Assembly (NCBI RefSeq): GCF_963082655.1
Contig: NC_081554.1
Coordinates: 53,061,609-53,125,608 of the forward strand
DNA length: 64,000 nt
Reading direction: 5' to 3'
DNA from: Stomoxys calcitrans
Taxonomy: Eukaryota; Arthropoda; Insecta; Diptera; Muscidae
Shown: positions 63,951-64,000 of the stretch, piece by piece
Layout: every line of letters starts with the position of its first letter
Numbering within the stretch: position 1 is the stretch's first letter
The notes under the pieces: generated by a model
What the model saw: only the letters and a program-made list of their open reading frames with translations
The model's database searches: none
What the model was told of the DNA's origin: nothing
Made by a program: the position numbers and the translations under genes

Positions 63951-64000
63951 TTTTATACCCACCACCGTAGGATGGGGGTATATTCATTTTGTCATTCCGC
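63951..64000 (-). repeat. Edge of a further inverted-end interspersed repeat
   Basis: tatacccaccaccgtagg followed by atgggggtatattcattttgtcattccgc matches, reversed, the right ends at 45270-45315 and 58430-58472 (gaatgacgaaatt..., ggtggagggtata). The element continues beyond the window. Confidence 0.7.

Noticed and set aside
45761..64000. N-terminal GAF exons of Pde6
   Set aside because: Expected upstream on the minus strand, but no minus-strand segment with convincing GAF-like sequence and splice sites was found, so none is annotated.

Overview
The window looks like eukaryotic DNA from a fly, probably a calyptrate dipteran such as a muscid or blowfly. The reasons are short introns with GT/AG borders, a recognisable insect cGMP phosphodiesterase gene (Pde6-like) on the minus strand, and dense fly-type transposable elements. 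There are no bacterial operons, ribosome binding sites or CRISPR arrays. The species call is inference. The only clear host gene is Pde6. Almost everything else is satellite DNA or mobile-element sequence of different ages, often nested. LAYOUT: 1-28730 is essentially one satellite family with a monomer of about 505 bp. The left part (1-7560, interrupted by two non-satellite islands at about 1560-2960 and 5650-7040) holds old, diverged copies pointing to the minus strand. After a switch point at 7560-7755 the copies point to the plus strand and become a nearly identical array of about 39 units ending near 28730. One non-LTR retrotransposon (22961-25189) sits in this array between perfect 16-bp flanks. 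28731-30720 is AT-rich sequence with no recognisable gene. 30721-31985 is a decayed interspersed repeat. 31986-36640 is a wrecked, internally tandem-duplicated LINE with RNase H remnants and two tiny elements related to the LINE at 47859. 37596-45760 (minus) holds seven exons of Pde6: the whole visible catalytic core plus a long low-complexity C-terminal tail. Exon joins preserve reading frame at every junction. A 5.6-kb intron in the middle of the catalytic domain is packed with a degraded LINE, a deleted Tc1/mariner-type transposase relic and DINE-like repeats. The N-terminal (GAF) exons were not found and presumably lie to the right of the window or in a very long intron. 46031-64000 is mostly mobile-element material. 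The most notable piece is 47859-51430, an apparently intact 3.57-kb non-LTR retrotransposon (zinc finger, endonuclease and reverse transcriptase in one 1139-aa frame) with a 2A-like motif at its extreme N terminus, a CAA-repeat tail and a 12-bp target-site duplication. It landed inside the RNase H region of an older dead LINE. Other items are a tRNA-headed SINE, two copies of a terminal-inverted-repeat element with 153-bp internal repeats, a mariner-type MITE and more LINE relics. I did not find a cellular defence or metabolic gene cluster. The best candidates for something undescribed are the satellite with its inversion centre and dyad, the 2A-bearing LINE with its probable 84-120 bp non-autonomous derivatives, and the RNase H fragment that has become a tandem repeat.
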